Shown here in pieces: positions 1 through 5,971 of a stretch of 6,530 nt of DNA. Each line of letters begins with the position of its first letter. Positions within the stretch are counted from its first letter, which is position 1. The notes beneath the pieces are model-generated. The model saw only the letters and a program-made list of their open reading frames with translations. It was not told the origin of the DNA and made no database searches. The translations under genes and the position numbers were made by a program. Source of the stretch: Candidatus Gastranaerophilales bacterium (lineage in GTDB: Bacteria > Cyanobacteriota > Vampirovibrionia > Gastranaerophilales > Gastranaerophilaceae); contig JAJPXE010000169.1 of NCBI GenBank assembly GCA_021205645.1, forward strand, positions 1 through 6,530. The letters run 5' to 3'.

Positions 1-21
1 ATTAAATACTATAGCTTTCAT
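1..21 (-). CDS. 5' end of an unidentified minus-strand gene, cut by the window edge
   Basis: Read on the minus strand, an ATG at 21-19 begins the open frame MKAIVFN, which leaves the window after seven codons. A strong Shine-Dalgarno (GGGAGG, 31-36) lies 9 nt upstream of the ATG, which is why I believe the start. The gene is divergent from rny. Seven residues are too few to name a product: a short hydrophobic beta strand straight after the initiator is common to Rossmann-type and nucleotidyltransferase-type enzymes, among many others. The start is fairly well supported; the function is unknown. Confidence 0.6.
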
Positions 22-51
22 TACACACTTCCTCCCTCTGTTTTTATACTA

Positions 52-81
52 ATTTTAGAATAACCGTAAAAAAAAGTCCAA
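52..81 (-). promoter_or_regulatory. Candidate promoter for the leftward gene
   Basis: On the minus strand TTGGAC (81-76) and TAAAAT (57-52) are separated by 18 nt, a large part of which is a T tract. Transcription would start near 45, giving a leader of about 24 nt that contains the GGGAGG ribosome-binding site. The -35 match is partial. The same bases include a small hairpin (GTCCA/TGGAC, 76-80 with 84-88) followed on the minus strand by eight Ts, so a weak terminator or attenuator is an alternative reading. Confidence 0.33.
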
Positions 82-234
82 TGTGGACGTGAAAAAATTT
101 TAATTTTTCCGCAACTCGTAAACTGAACTATACAAAAGAGAAAATATATGATAATATTATAATCAGATGTAGTAGAAAATTTTTAGGAAATATATGCGAT
201 AAAATTATTTAAAAAACATCAATTAAGTAATTCG

Positions 235-257
235 GTTGGCAGGTTATATGTGCCGGC
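235..257 (+). promoter_or_regulatory. GC-rich hairpin/dyad upstream of rny
   Basis: GTTGGCA (235-241) can pair with TGCCGGC (251-257) around a 9-nt loop, using two G-U pairs if transcribed. It is the only GC-rich patch in an otherwise very AT-rich 280-nt leader. A -10-like TATAAT follows at 269-274, but I find no matching -35 at normal spacing, so the rny start site is unresolved. The dyad could be an operator upstream of that -10, or a 5'-UTR hairpin if transcription begins further upstream. The rest of 90-234 is AT-rich and shows no gene or clear promoter. Confidence 0.3.
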
Positions 258-300
258 GGTCGTGTATATATAATAAAAACAATAGAAAAGGATTAAGCAG

Positions 301-1812
301 ATGAATATTATTTCAATCGTTGCGATTGTAGTAATGATAGCTGTAGTTACCGTACAACAAATTTTGTACTCAAAGCTGTCCAAACAATCAAAAATCAGTG
401 CTGCCGATTTGGCAGAAAAAGAGGGTTTAATAAAAAAAGAGGCAATAATTAGTGCAAAAGAAGCCTTGCAGGACGAAAGAGAAAAATTCAACGAAGAAGA
501 ACGGGAAAGAAGACGTGAATTAAACAGTTATGAAAACAAGCTCTCAAAAAGAGAGGATGAGTTGGAAAACAAAATCCAATCCGTAACAGATAAAGAATCA
601 CATTTAGACAAACGAGAAGATGAAATAGAAAAAAAAGAGAACTATCTGGCAGAAACAATCCAAAAGCAGGTTTCCGAGCTGGAAAGGATTTCGGGTTTGT
701 CCGTGGAAGATGCAAAAAATATGCTTTTAGAGCAGTTAAAGAAGGATTTAGCACAGGAACAGATGCAGTTAATCCGTGAAAATGAAGCAAAAATACGTGA
801 AGATGCTCAGGAAAAAGCAAAAGATATAATCTCAACGACAATACAGCGATGCATGATGGAGCAGGTGGTAGAATCAACGGTTTCTGTTGTTTCGCTGCCT
901 AATGATGAGATGAAAGGGCGTATAATAGGTCGTGAAGGACGTAACATCAGGACATTGGAAACTCTTACGGGTGTTGATTTGATTATTGATGATACTCCGG
1001 AAGCTGTTGTATTGTCCTCGTTTGACCCTGTTCGCCGTGAGGTTGCAAAACTCGCACTTGAAAAACTTATTCAGGACGGACGTATTCACCCTGTGAGAAT
1101 TGAAGAAGTCGTTGAAAAATCAAAAGCCGAAGTAGAAAAGAAAATATTCAGAGAAGGTGAAAATGCCGCTCTTGATATGGGTGTTATGGGTTTAAGCAAA
1201 GAATTGATAAAGGATTTGGGACGGTTGTATTACCGGACGAGTTACGGTCAGAATGTTTTAAATCATTCAATAGAAGTCGGACATATAGCCGGCATGCTGG
1301 CAGCGGAGCTTGGTGCAAACGTTTATGTTGCAAAGCGTGCAGGGCTTTTACACGATATAGGTAAAGCTGTAGACCAGACACAGGAGGGAACACATATCCA
1401 GCTTGGCGTGGAACTTGCAAGAAAATTTGGTGAAAAAGAAGAAATTATCCACGCTATTGAGGCTCATCACGATGATGTTACCGCAAACACAATAGAGGCT
1501 GTGCTTGTTAAGATTGCCGATGCAATTTCGGCAGGTCGTCCGGGCGCAAGACGTGATACTCTGGAAATATATATCAAAAGATTGCAAAAGATTGAGGAAA
1601 TTGTTAACGGCTATGAGGGTATTAAACAATCATTTGCCGTTCAGGCAGGACGTGAAGTTCGTGTTATAGTTGAGGCTGAAATGTTTGATGATTTAGCCTC
1701 AGGCAAGCTTGCACGGGATATTGCAAATAAGATTGAAAACGAACTGGATTATCCGGGGCAAATCAGAGTTACTGTTGTTCGTGAATTCAGAGCGGTCGAG
1801 GTGGCTAAATAA
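301..1812 (+). CDS. rny: Ribonuclease Y, membrane-anchored endoribonuclease
   Basis: RNase Y is a 5'-end-sensitive endonuclease that starts bulk mRNA decay at the inner face of the membrane. The 503-residue product is close to the usual length of about 520 and shows the full architecture: an N-terminal membrane segment (about 3-24), a long Lys/Glu-rich coiled coil (about 40-190), a KH RNA-binding domain with the GxxG loop in GRIIGREGRNIR (206-217), and an HD hydrolase domain. Metal ligands are visible as NH322S, the HD pair H351-D352 in LLHDIGK, and EAHHDD (387-392). AAGGA (288-292) sits 8 nt before the ATG, fixing the start. It is the first gene of the operon and, as in Bacillus subtilis, precedes ymdB. 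The recA gene that often lies nearby in Firmicutes is not seen in this window. No damage or missing catalytic residue is apparent. Confidence 0.97.
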   Translation: MNIISIVAIVVMIAVVTVQQILYSKLSKQSKISAADLAEKEGLIKKEAIISAKEALQDEREKFNEEERERRRELNSYENKLSKREDELENKIQSVTDKESHLDKREDEIEKKENYLAETIQKQVSELERISGLSVEDAKNMLLEQLKKDLAQEQMQLIRENEAKIREDAQEKAKDIISTTIQRCMMEQVVESTVSVVSLPNDEMKGRIIGREGRNIRTLETLTGVDLIIDDTPEAVVLSSFDPVRREVAKLALEKLIQDGRIHPVRIEEVVEKSKAEVEKKIFREGENAALDMGVMGLSKELIKDLGRLYYRTSYGQNVLNHSIEVGHIAGMLAAELGANVYVAKRAGLLHDIGKAVDQTQEGTHIQLGVELARKFGEKEEIIHAIEAHHDDVTANTIEAVLVKIADAISAGRPGARRDTLEIYIKRLQKIEEIVNGYEGIKQSFAVQAGREVRVIVEAEMFDDLASGKLARDIANKIENELDYPGQIRVTVVREFRAVEVAK

Positions 1813-1843
1813 ACGAATTAAAGGATGGTTAAAATAAGTCATA

Positions 1844-2677
1844 ATGACAAATCTTGAACATAAAGTTTTATTTTTCGGAGATCTGGTAGGCAAAGTCGGA
1901 AGAAGTTCCGTTATTGCCTATCTTTCCGAACTTAAAAATAAAAGCGGCATTCCCTATTTTGTTATGGTAAATGGTGAGAATGCCTCTCACGGGTTTGGCT
2001 TGACGGAAAAAAATTACCTTGAGCTTGTTGATGCCGGTGTCGACTGTATTACATCAGGAAATCACATTTGGGATAAAAAAGATATATATACATATATAGA
2101 AAATGCTGACAGACTTATCCGTCCGGTAAACTATCCGTCCGGAACTCCCGGTACGGGGTATCGGATATTTGATGTTAACGGAGATAAAATAGCGGTTATA
2201 AACGCTATAGGCAGGGTATTTATGCAGCCGATCGACAGCCCGTGGAGAATTTTAGAAAATAAAGTTAACGAATTAAAACAAATAACCCCGAATATAATAG
2301 TGGATTTTCATGCGGAGGCGACAGCGGAAAAACTCTGTCTGGGCAGATTTTTATCTGAACTTGGAGTATCAATGTTCGTCGGAACTCATACACATGTTCA
2401 AACTGCTGATGAAACTATTATAAATAATATGGCATATATAACTGATGCGGGATTTTGCGGCTCAGTTGACGGCATTATCGGAATGGAATATCAAACATCT
2501 TTGAAACGCCTGACAACATCACTGCCCGAAAGATATGAAGTGTCCGAAACTTATCCCGCTCAAATCAATGCAGTTGAAGTTTCCATTGCTGGCGGAAAAG
2601 CAACTGCTATTAAAAGAATTAATTTTAAAGTAGAAAATAAAAACGGATTGGAGGTCAGCGTTGATAACAGCGTTTGA
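1844..2677 (+). CDS. ymdB: YmdB-family metallophosphoesterase (2',3'-cyclic nucleotide phosphodiesterase)
   Basis: B. subtilis YmdB hydrolyses 2',3'-cyclic nucleotides, which are products of RNA breakdown, and affects biofilm and motility decisions; that role is carried over here by family. The 277-residue product is slightly longer than usual and keeps the dinuclear metal site: D13 in FFGDLVGK, E45-N46 in NGEN, N73-H74 in SGNH, H156 in DFHAEAT, and H182/H184 in GTHTHVQTAD. The start is not ideal: AAAGGATGG (1820-1828) leaves its AGGA 18 nt from the ATG, but an in-frame stop at 1835-1837 rules out upstream starts other than non-standard codons. The first residues (MTNLEHK) extend a few positions beyond the usual 'MKxLFIGD' opening. 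It lies 31 nt after rny, the classic rny-ymdB pairing. Weak initiation or translational coupling to rny is possible. Confidence 0.94.
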   Translation: MTNLEHKVLFFGDLVGKVGRSSVIAYLSELKNKSGIPYFVMVNGENASHGFGLTEKNYLELVDAGVDCITSGNHIWDKKDIYTYIENADRLIRPVNYPSGTPGTGYRIFDVNGDKIAVINAIGRVFMQPIDSPWRILENKVNELKQITPNIIVDFHAEATAEKLCLGRFLSELGVSMFVGTHTHVQTADETIINNMAYITDAGFCGSVDGIIGMEYQTSLKRLTTSLPERYEVSETYPAQINAVEVSIAGGKATAIKRINFKVENKNGLEVSVDNSV

Positions 2678-2692
2678 TAAAAGGAGGGTGGT

Positions 2693-3541
2693 ATGAAATC
2701 GGATTTTCATATACACACGTATTATTCCGACGGTATATTCTCACCCGAAAAAATTGTTGACTTAGCTGTAGAACACGGATTGGAAGTCATATCTTTAACA
2801 GACCATGATAACATCCTGTCTTATGATGTTGCCAAAAAATATATAGAAGAAAAAAAAGAACCGCTTGAGCTTATAAGGGGTGTTGAGATAAACACGCTGT
2901 ATAAGAGTATGGAAATTCATATTCTTGGTTATTTTATGGACATTACGGATAAAGATTTTGTTGGTATGCTAAAAGCTCAGCAGCAGGCGAGAATAAAACA
3001 AACCAAAGAGATACTTGCTCTTTTGAATAAAAAGGAGGGTATAAAGATTAAATTTGAAGATGTCAAAGCAATGGTAGCCGAGGGCGGAAGTATCGGACGT
3101 CCTCATATCGCAAAAGCGATAACAAATGTTGGCGGAACTTCAAACGTAATTGATGCGTATAATAAATATATTCATCCTGACTCAAATGTTTATGTTGAGC
3201 GTAAAACGGTTTCACCATTTGACGTTGTTGAGATAATATATGATGCGGGCGGAATACCTGTTATAGCACACCCGTACGATGTACCGGCTGCAGATGAGCT
3301 GATACCGGAACTTGTTAATTGCGGTTTGAGGGGTATTGAAGCATACCACAGGAAACATTCCGCACCTTATATTGAACATTTTTCAACGCTGGCGGAAGAA
3401 TACGGACTGGTTGTAACAGGCGGTTCAGATTTTCATGCCCCGAATATTATGAACGGGCAGATTATTCTCGGCAAAAATTTTGTTCCGGAATGGATTTATG
3501 ATAATCTTATTAAAGAGAAGAAACGGCTCGATATGGCATAA
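2693..3541 (+). CDS. PHP-domain phosphoesterase, YciV/RNase AM-like
   Basis: PHP proteins are multinuclear-metal phosphoesterases. The layout and length (282 residues) match the YciV/TrpH-like branch, whose E. coli member removes phosphate from 3',5'-nucleoside bisphosphates and trims short RNA 5' ends. Motifs run in order: HIHTYYSDG (H6, H8, D13), TDHD (37-39), GVE (E65), H76, GRPH (H138), IAHP (H193), GIEAYH (216-219) and GSDFH (D246, H248), so all expected metal ligands appear present. AGGAGGG (2682-2688) lies just 4 nt before the ATG, a strong ribosome-binding site that suggests better translation than its upstream neighbour. It starts 15 nt after ymdB. The exact substrate is inferred; a histidinol-phosphatase-type or signalling-nucleotide role cannot be excluded, although the AHP...GSDFH arrangement argues for the YciV group. 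Confidence 0.9.
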   Translation: MKSDFHIHTYYSDGIFSPEKIVDLAVEHGLEVISLTDHDNILSYDVAKKYIEEKKEPLELIRGVEINTLYKSMEIHILGYFMDITDKDFVGMLKAQQQARIKQTKEILALLNKKEGIKIKFEDVKAMVAEGGSIGRPHIAKAITNVGGTSNVIDAYNKYIHPDSNVYVERKTVSPFDVVEIIYDAGGIPVIAHPYDVPAADELIPELVNCGLRGIEAYHRKHSAPYIEHFSTLAEEYGLVVTGGSDFHAPNIMNGQIILGKNFVPEWIYDNLIKEKKRLDMA

Positions 3542-3568
3542 TCGTAAAGAAAGGTGAATTAAAATTAA

Positions 3569-4162
3569 ATGGAAAAAGGGTTCACTCTTGTAGAAGTCAT
3601 AATTTTATTTGTAATATTTATAACGGTAGCATTGCTTGTAATACCGTTATCGGTTGATGATGCCGTTATTACAAAAAATACCGCAAAATGGCAGCACGTA
3701 CAGAGCGGATTTTCAAGTATACCTATCAGTTTAATGAACAGCAAAAATTATCAATCCTCGCAAAAAGCCGAACTTGAAGATTTTATTGTTGCACTTATAA
3801 AAATTCACCCGCTTAGAAATGTTGTGAATTATAAAATAAAGTATATGAACGGTGATAATCCTGATAAACAGTATGTTTTTGACGAGATATACAACACCGA
3901 TAACGGTGCGGCTGTTGCGTTTAAATGGTTTGATGAAACTGATGTTCGGGGTGAGGATAAAATATGCGGTATTTTAATGTATGATGTTAACGGAAAACGC
4001 GGACCTAACGTTTGGGGTAAAGATGTTTTCGGGATGAATATTTTTAATAACAAAGTCGAACCGTTTGGCAAAAATGAGGATCCTTCCGTAATTGAAACAG
4101 ATTGTTCAAGACAGGGAACCGGTGTATATTGTTCGGCTTATTATTTGAGCGGAGGACATTAA
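3569..4162 (+). CDS. Type IV pilin / pseudopilin-like secreted protein
   Basis: The N terminus MEKG|FTLVEV is a textbook class III prepilin signal: a 4-residue leader, cleavage after Gly4, Phe at mature position 1 and Glu at +5, then a hydrophobic helix (about 7-28) ending near Pro26. Prepilin peptidase would cleave and methylate it, leaving a membrane-held subunit whose globular domain faces outward. The rest (197 residues in all) has Cys133, Cys179 and Cys188, the latter two possibly a disulfide closing the C-terminal loop, and an Asp/Asn/Gly-rich block at 139-159 (DVNGKRGPNVWGKDVFG) reminiscent of the calcium loop of GspG-type pseudopilins. An in-frame stop just upstream makes this ATG the only reasonable start; the AAAGGTG ribosome-binding site is 12-14 nt away. 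No assembly ATPase, peptidase or other pilin gene is in the window, so partners must be elsewhere. The exact role (minor pilin, secretion pseudopilin or DNA uptake) is unknown. Confidence 0.85.
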   Translation: MEKGFTLVEVIILFVIFITVALLVIPLSVDDAVITKNTAKWQHVQSGFSSIPISLMNSKNYQSSQKAELEDFIVALIKIHPLRNVVNYKIKYMNGDNPDKQYVFDEIYNTDNGAAVAFKWFDETDVRGEDKICGILMYDVNGKRGPNVWGKDVFGMNIFNNKVEPFGKNEDPSVIETDCSRQGTGVYCSAYYLSGGH

Positions 4163-4165
4163 TTT

Positions 4166-4771
4166 ATGGTAAAAAGGGTTTGTGTATACAGCTCATCATC
4201 AAATACTCTTGATCAATCATATTATGAGGCAGCTTCATTGCTTGGAAAGTTACTTGCACAATCGGGGTTTGATATTGTATATGGCGGAAGCAATGTCGGA
4301 ACAATGTATACAATTGCGAAGAATGCAAAAGATTACGGTGCAAAGATTTATGGAGTCATGCCGGAAAAGTTGTATGATTTTGGAGTATATTCCGATGAAT
4401 GTGATGAGTTTTACCTGACGGGTAATATGAGAGAGCGCAAGGCAAAACTTGATGAATTATCTGATGCCGTTATTGCAATGGCAGGCGGTTTCGGTACTCT
4501 GGAGGAAGTTTCCGAAATGATTGTTCAAAAGCAGCTCGGATACAATAAAAAACCGATAATTTTTTTGAATACAAACGGTTTTTATGATAACCTTTTTAAA
4601 TTTTTTGATAATATAATTTTTGAGAGTTTTGCTAAAGAGAATGCCGGTGAAATATATTTTTCGGCTAAAACACCGCAGGAAGCCGTCGAATATTTAATAA
4701 ATTATAAACCTAATAAAAAGCAGCTTACTCCTGATGATATTTATACGTCGGTTATAAAAGTATCCGTATAA
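4166..4771 (+). CDS. LOG-family nucleoside 5'-monophosphate phosphoribohydrolase
   Basis: LOG-family Rossmann-fold enzymes cut the N-glycosidic bond of NMPs (or cytokinin nucleotides) to give base and ribose-5-phosphate; older annotations call them 'lysine decarboxylase'. The 201-residue product has the family length, an N-terminal VCVYSSSS strand-loop, YGGSNVGTM (39-47), the catalytic MRERK (88-92, Arg91) and AGGFGTLEE (106-114, Glu113). Two signature positions differ from consensus: Ala106 replaces the usual Pro of PGGxGTxxE, and 'GGSNVGTMY' replaces 'GGGxxGLMG'. The key Arg and Glu are kept, so activity is plausible, perhaps with altered phosphate or base recognition. GGAGG (4151-4155), inside the end of the pilin gene, lies 10 nt before the ATG and the two genes are 3 nt apart, so translation is probably coupled. 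It is the last gene of the operon. Confidence 0.92.
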   Translation: MVKRVCVYSSSSNTLDQSYYEAASLLGKLLAQSGFDIVYGGSNVGTMYTIAKNAKDYGAKIYGVMPEKLYDFGVYSDECDEFYLTGNMRERKAKLDELSDAVIAMAGGFGTLEEVSEMIVQKQLGYNKKPIIFLNTNGFYDNLFKFFDNIIFESFAKENAGEIYFSAKTPQEAVEYLINYKPNKKQLTPDDIYTSVIKVSV

Positions 4772-4804
4772 ATTTGTTAAGTGAGAGGGCAAGAATCGAT
4801 TTTT

Positions 4805-4824
4805 CCCTCCCCGTATGGGGAGGG
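4805..4824. repeat. Perfect 8-bp stem-loop (CCCTCCCC/GGGGAGGG)
   Basis: CCCTCCCC (4805-4812) pairs with GGGGAGGG (4817-4824) around a GTAT loop. A T-run precedes it on the plus strand, giving As after it on the minus strand, so neither orientation gives the stem-plus-U-tract of a standard intrinsic terminator. It is best read as one module of the surrounding 171-bp element; it could slow polymerase from either side. Confidence 0.7.
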
Positions 4825-4891
4825 GTTAGGGGTGCAATTAACTCATGCACAATGATATCACCTCACCCGAATTTCTAAGCTCACTCGCGGC

Positions 4892-4927
4892 AGCGGGTGT
4901 CAGCAGAGCAGACACAGTCTGCCGCTT
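4892..4927 (+). repeat. 36-bp direct repeat, copy 1 (core of the 171-bp element)
   Basis: These 36 bases recur without mismatch at 5972-6007 in the same orientation; the bases on either side differ (c/g on both flanks). The unit begins AGCGG and ends CCGCTT. Inside are two mutually exclusive foldings: the near-dyad GTGTCAGC-AGA-GCAGACAC (4897-4915) and the hairpin GCAGAC-ACA-GTCTGC (4908-4922). Copy 1 lies 3' of the recombinase gene, counting in that gene's direction. Confidence 0.95.
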
Positions 4928-4973
4928 CGTTCGCTAACAAATTCTGCCCTCTCTTCCTTTTCAAGCTCTCTTT

Positions 4974-5831
4974 TTATTGGTTATTAATACTGAAATAGAT
5001 TTCTTTTAACCTTTTTTTACTGATATGAGTGTAAAGCTGTGTTGTGGCGACATCGCTGTGTCCTAAAAGTTCCTGAACAACTCTTAAATCCGCCCCGTTT
5101 TCAAGAAGATGTGTTGCAAAAGTGTGCCTGAGTGTGTGCGGTGAAATCTCTTTATTGAGTATTTTACCGAGTTTATGGATTAGCCTGTATACATCCTGAC
5201 GGGTCATAAATCGTCCCGTATCCGTGATAAGCAGCCTTGAAGATGTGATATCGAACTCGCAGGCTAAGGTTTCTCTGTATTTGAGATAATTGTTTATTGC
5301 TTTAAATGCACATTCTCCAAACGGTACAATTCTTTCTTTTGAGCCTTTACCGTAACATATAACGTGTTTTGATTTTAGATTAATATCGTTAATATTCAGA
5401 TTGCAAAGCTCTGAAACTCTCAAACCGCAGCTGTATAGTAATTCAACTGCCGCCAGCTGTGTCGTTGAGAGGTTCTCTTTAAGCAGAGCACTTATTTCGT
5501 TTATTGAAAGGACTTTTGGCAGATATTTCGGAAGTTTAGCCGGCTCTATGGCGGATATCGGGTTTGCTGTAGAATATTCATTTGCACTTGCCCATTTGTA
5601 GAATGATTTTAGCGCGGAAATCTTTCTTGATATACTCGTTTGAGATATTTTGTTTTCTCTTAGTGACAGTATATATGAGCTTATATGCAGTCTTGTAATT
5701 AAATTAATGTCTTCTGTTTTGCAATAATCAATAAATGAGCTTATATCTCTGCGGTAGGCTAGAATTGTATTATTAGACAGCCCTTTTTCAATTTCTATGT
5801 ATTCAATAAATTCAGATAATAATTCATACAT
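4974..5831 (-). CDS. Xer-type tyrosine recombinase
   Basis: Tyrosine recombinases cut and rejoin DNA at paired core sites; XerC/XerD resolve chromosome dimers at dif, and relatives move integrons, phages and small elements. The 285-residue product has an N-terminal SAM-like core-binding domain (about 1-85: GLSNNTILAYRRDI...ISALKSFYKW) and a complete catalytic domain: R138 (GLRVSEL), K162 (GKGSKER), H232 and R235 (PHTLRH), H258 (LGHSD) and nucleophile Y267 (TTQLYTH). Length and residue spacing match XerC/XerD closely, so a housekeeping Xer is possible, as is a recombinase of a mobile unit; I leave the symbol blank because XerC and XerD cannot be told apart here. The start ATG (5831-5829) has no Shine-Dalgarno and sits in ATGTATGTATG, three ATGs in three frames; only the middle one opens the gene. 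It is convergent with the operon and flanked by the 36-bp repeats. Confidence 0.93.
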   Translation of the reverse strand: MYELLSEFIEYIEIEKGLSNNTILAYRRDISSFIDYCKTEDINLITRLHISSYILSLRENKISQTSISRKISALKSFYKWASANEYSTANPISAIEPAKLPKYLPKVLSINEISALLKENLSTTQLAAVELLYSCGLRVSELCNLNINDINLKSKHVICYGKGSKERIVPFGECAFKAINNYLKYRETLACEFDITSSRLLITDTGRFMTRQDVYRLIHKLGKILNKEISPHTLRHTFATHLLENGADLRVVQELLGHSDVATTQLYTHISKKRLKEIYFSINNQ

Positions 5832-5869
5832 ACATTATTAGTTTAGCGTTATTTTATAATGTATGCATG
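5825..5869 (-). promoter_or_regulatory. 14-nt inverted repeat spanning the recombinase start codon
   Basis: Positions 5825-5838 and 5856-5869 are inverted copies with 13 of 14 matches and a 17-nt spacer. In minus-strand RNA the single mismatch becomes a G-U wobble, so all 14 positions can pair. The downstream arm contains the recombinase ATG (5831-5829). The upstream arm overlaps a -10-like TATAAA (5858-5853), whose -35 is poor. A transcript begun at that -10 (near 5846) would lack the upstream arm and leave the start free, whereas a transcript reading in from the nuclease gene would fold and hide it. It could equally be a DNA operator for a dimeric protein. Confidence 0.6.
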
Positions 5870-5884
5870 CTCTAAAAAAACGAG

Positions 5885-5950
5885 TTTTGCCAGAAAATTA
5901 TAATGATTGCAGAAACGCAGGTTGTAATTTTCATCCGTGCGGTGGCAAAA
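5885..5950. repeat. Long imperfect inverted repeat between the recombinase and nuclease genes
   Basis: TTTTGCCA (5885-5892) pairs perfectly with TGGCAAAA (5943-5950). Directly inside, GAAAATTATAA (5893-5903) pairs with TTGTAATTTTC (5922-5932), with one T-G pair. The top loop is 18 nt and a 10-nt bulge (5933-5942) sits on one side. Read on the minus strand, the structure is followed after four bases by seven Ts (5880-5874), so it may be the terminator of the nuclease gene. The wobble favours folding of plus-strand RNA, and a fossil repeat element is another option. Confidence 0.45.
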
Positions 5951-5971
5951 AATGGGAAGAATAAGTAAATG

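Larger units (their letters stand above)
4783..4953. repeat. 171-bp MITE/REP-like element with terminal inverted repeats and serial hairpins
   Basis: GAGAGGGCAAGAAT (4783-4796) and ATTCTGCCCTCTC (4941-4953) are inverted copies differing by one inserted base. Between them are an 8-bp perfect hairpin (4805-4824), a 5-bp hairpin GTGCA/TGCAC (4832-4836 with 4846-4850), and a large head-hairpin built from 4869-4880 with 4933-4944 (10 of 12 pairs) and GCGGCAG/CTGCCGC (4887-4893 with 4919-4925). There is no credible reading frame. It fills the gap between the convergent LOG and recombinase genes and is noticeably more GC-rich than its flanks. Reappearance of its core elsewhere in the window supports a dispersed element. 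I saw no clear target-site duplication. On the plus strand the outer stem is followed by TTCCTTTTC, so it may also end operon transcription. Confidence 0.65.

Noticed and set aside
1825..1857. Ten-codon frame MVKISHNDKS overlapping the ymdB start, as a possible leader peptide
   Set aside because: No ribosome-binding site at suitable distance and no repeated codon or pause motif; probably chance.
219..1893. Several open frames on the minus strand across rny (for example 488-877 and 1348-1629)
   Set aside because: They are antisense to a gene with complete domain motifs, show no recognisable protein pattern and have no convincing ribosome-binding sites.
3031..3062. Strong SD-like AAAGGAGGGT inside the PHP gene followed by an ATG
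   Set aside because: The ATG at 3060 is about 20 nt away and out of frame; the bases simply encode Lys-Lys-Glu-Gly.
4182..4418. Plus-strand open frame of 78 codons inside the LOG gene
   Set aside because: It lies in another frame of a well-supported gene, with composition that looks like a frame shadow.
4805..4824. CCCTCCCC/GGGGAGGG stem as an intrinsic terminator
   Set aside because: There is no T-run after the stem in either direction; the T-run is on the wrong side.
4892..4927. dif site for XerC/XerD
   Set aside because: It lacks the 11-6-11 layout and the AT-rich XerD half-site; its dyad has 8-bp arms around 3 bases.
5401..5601. Plus-strand open frame opposite the recombinase
   Set aside because: Antisense to the catalytic region; no family resemblance and no upstream signal.
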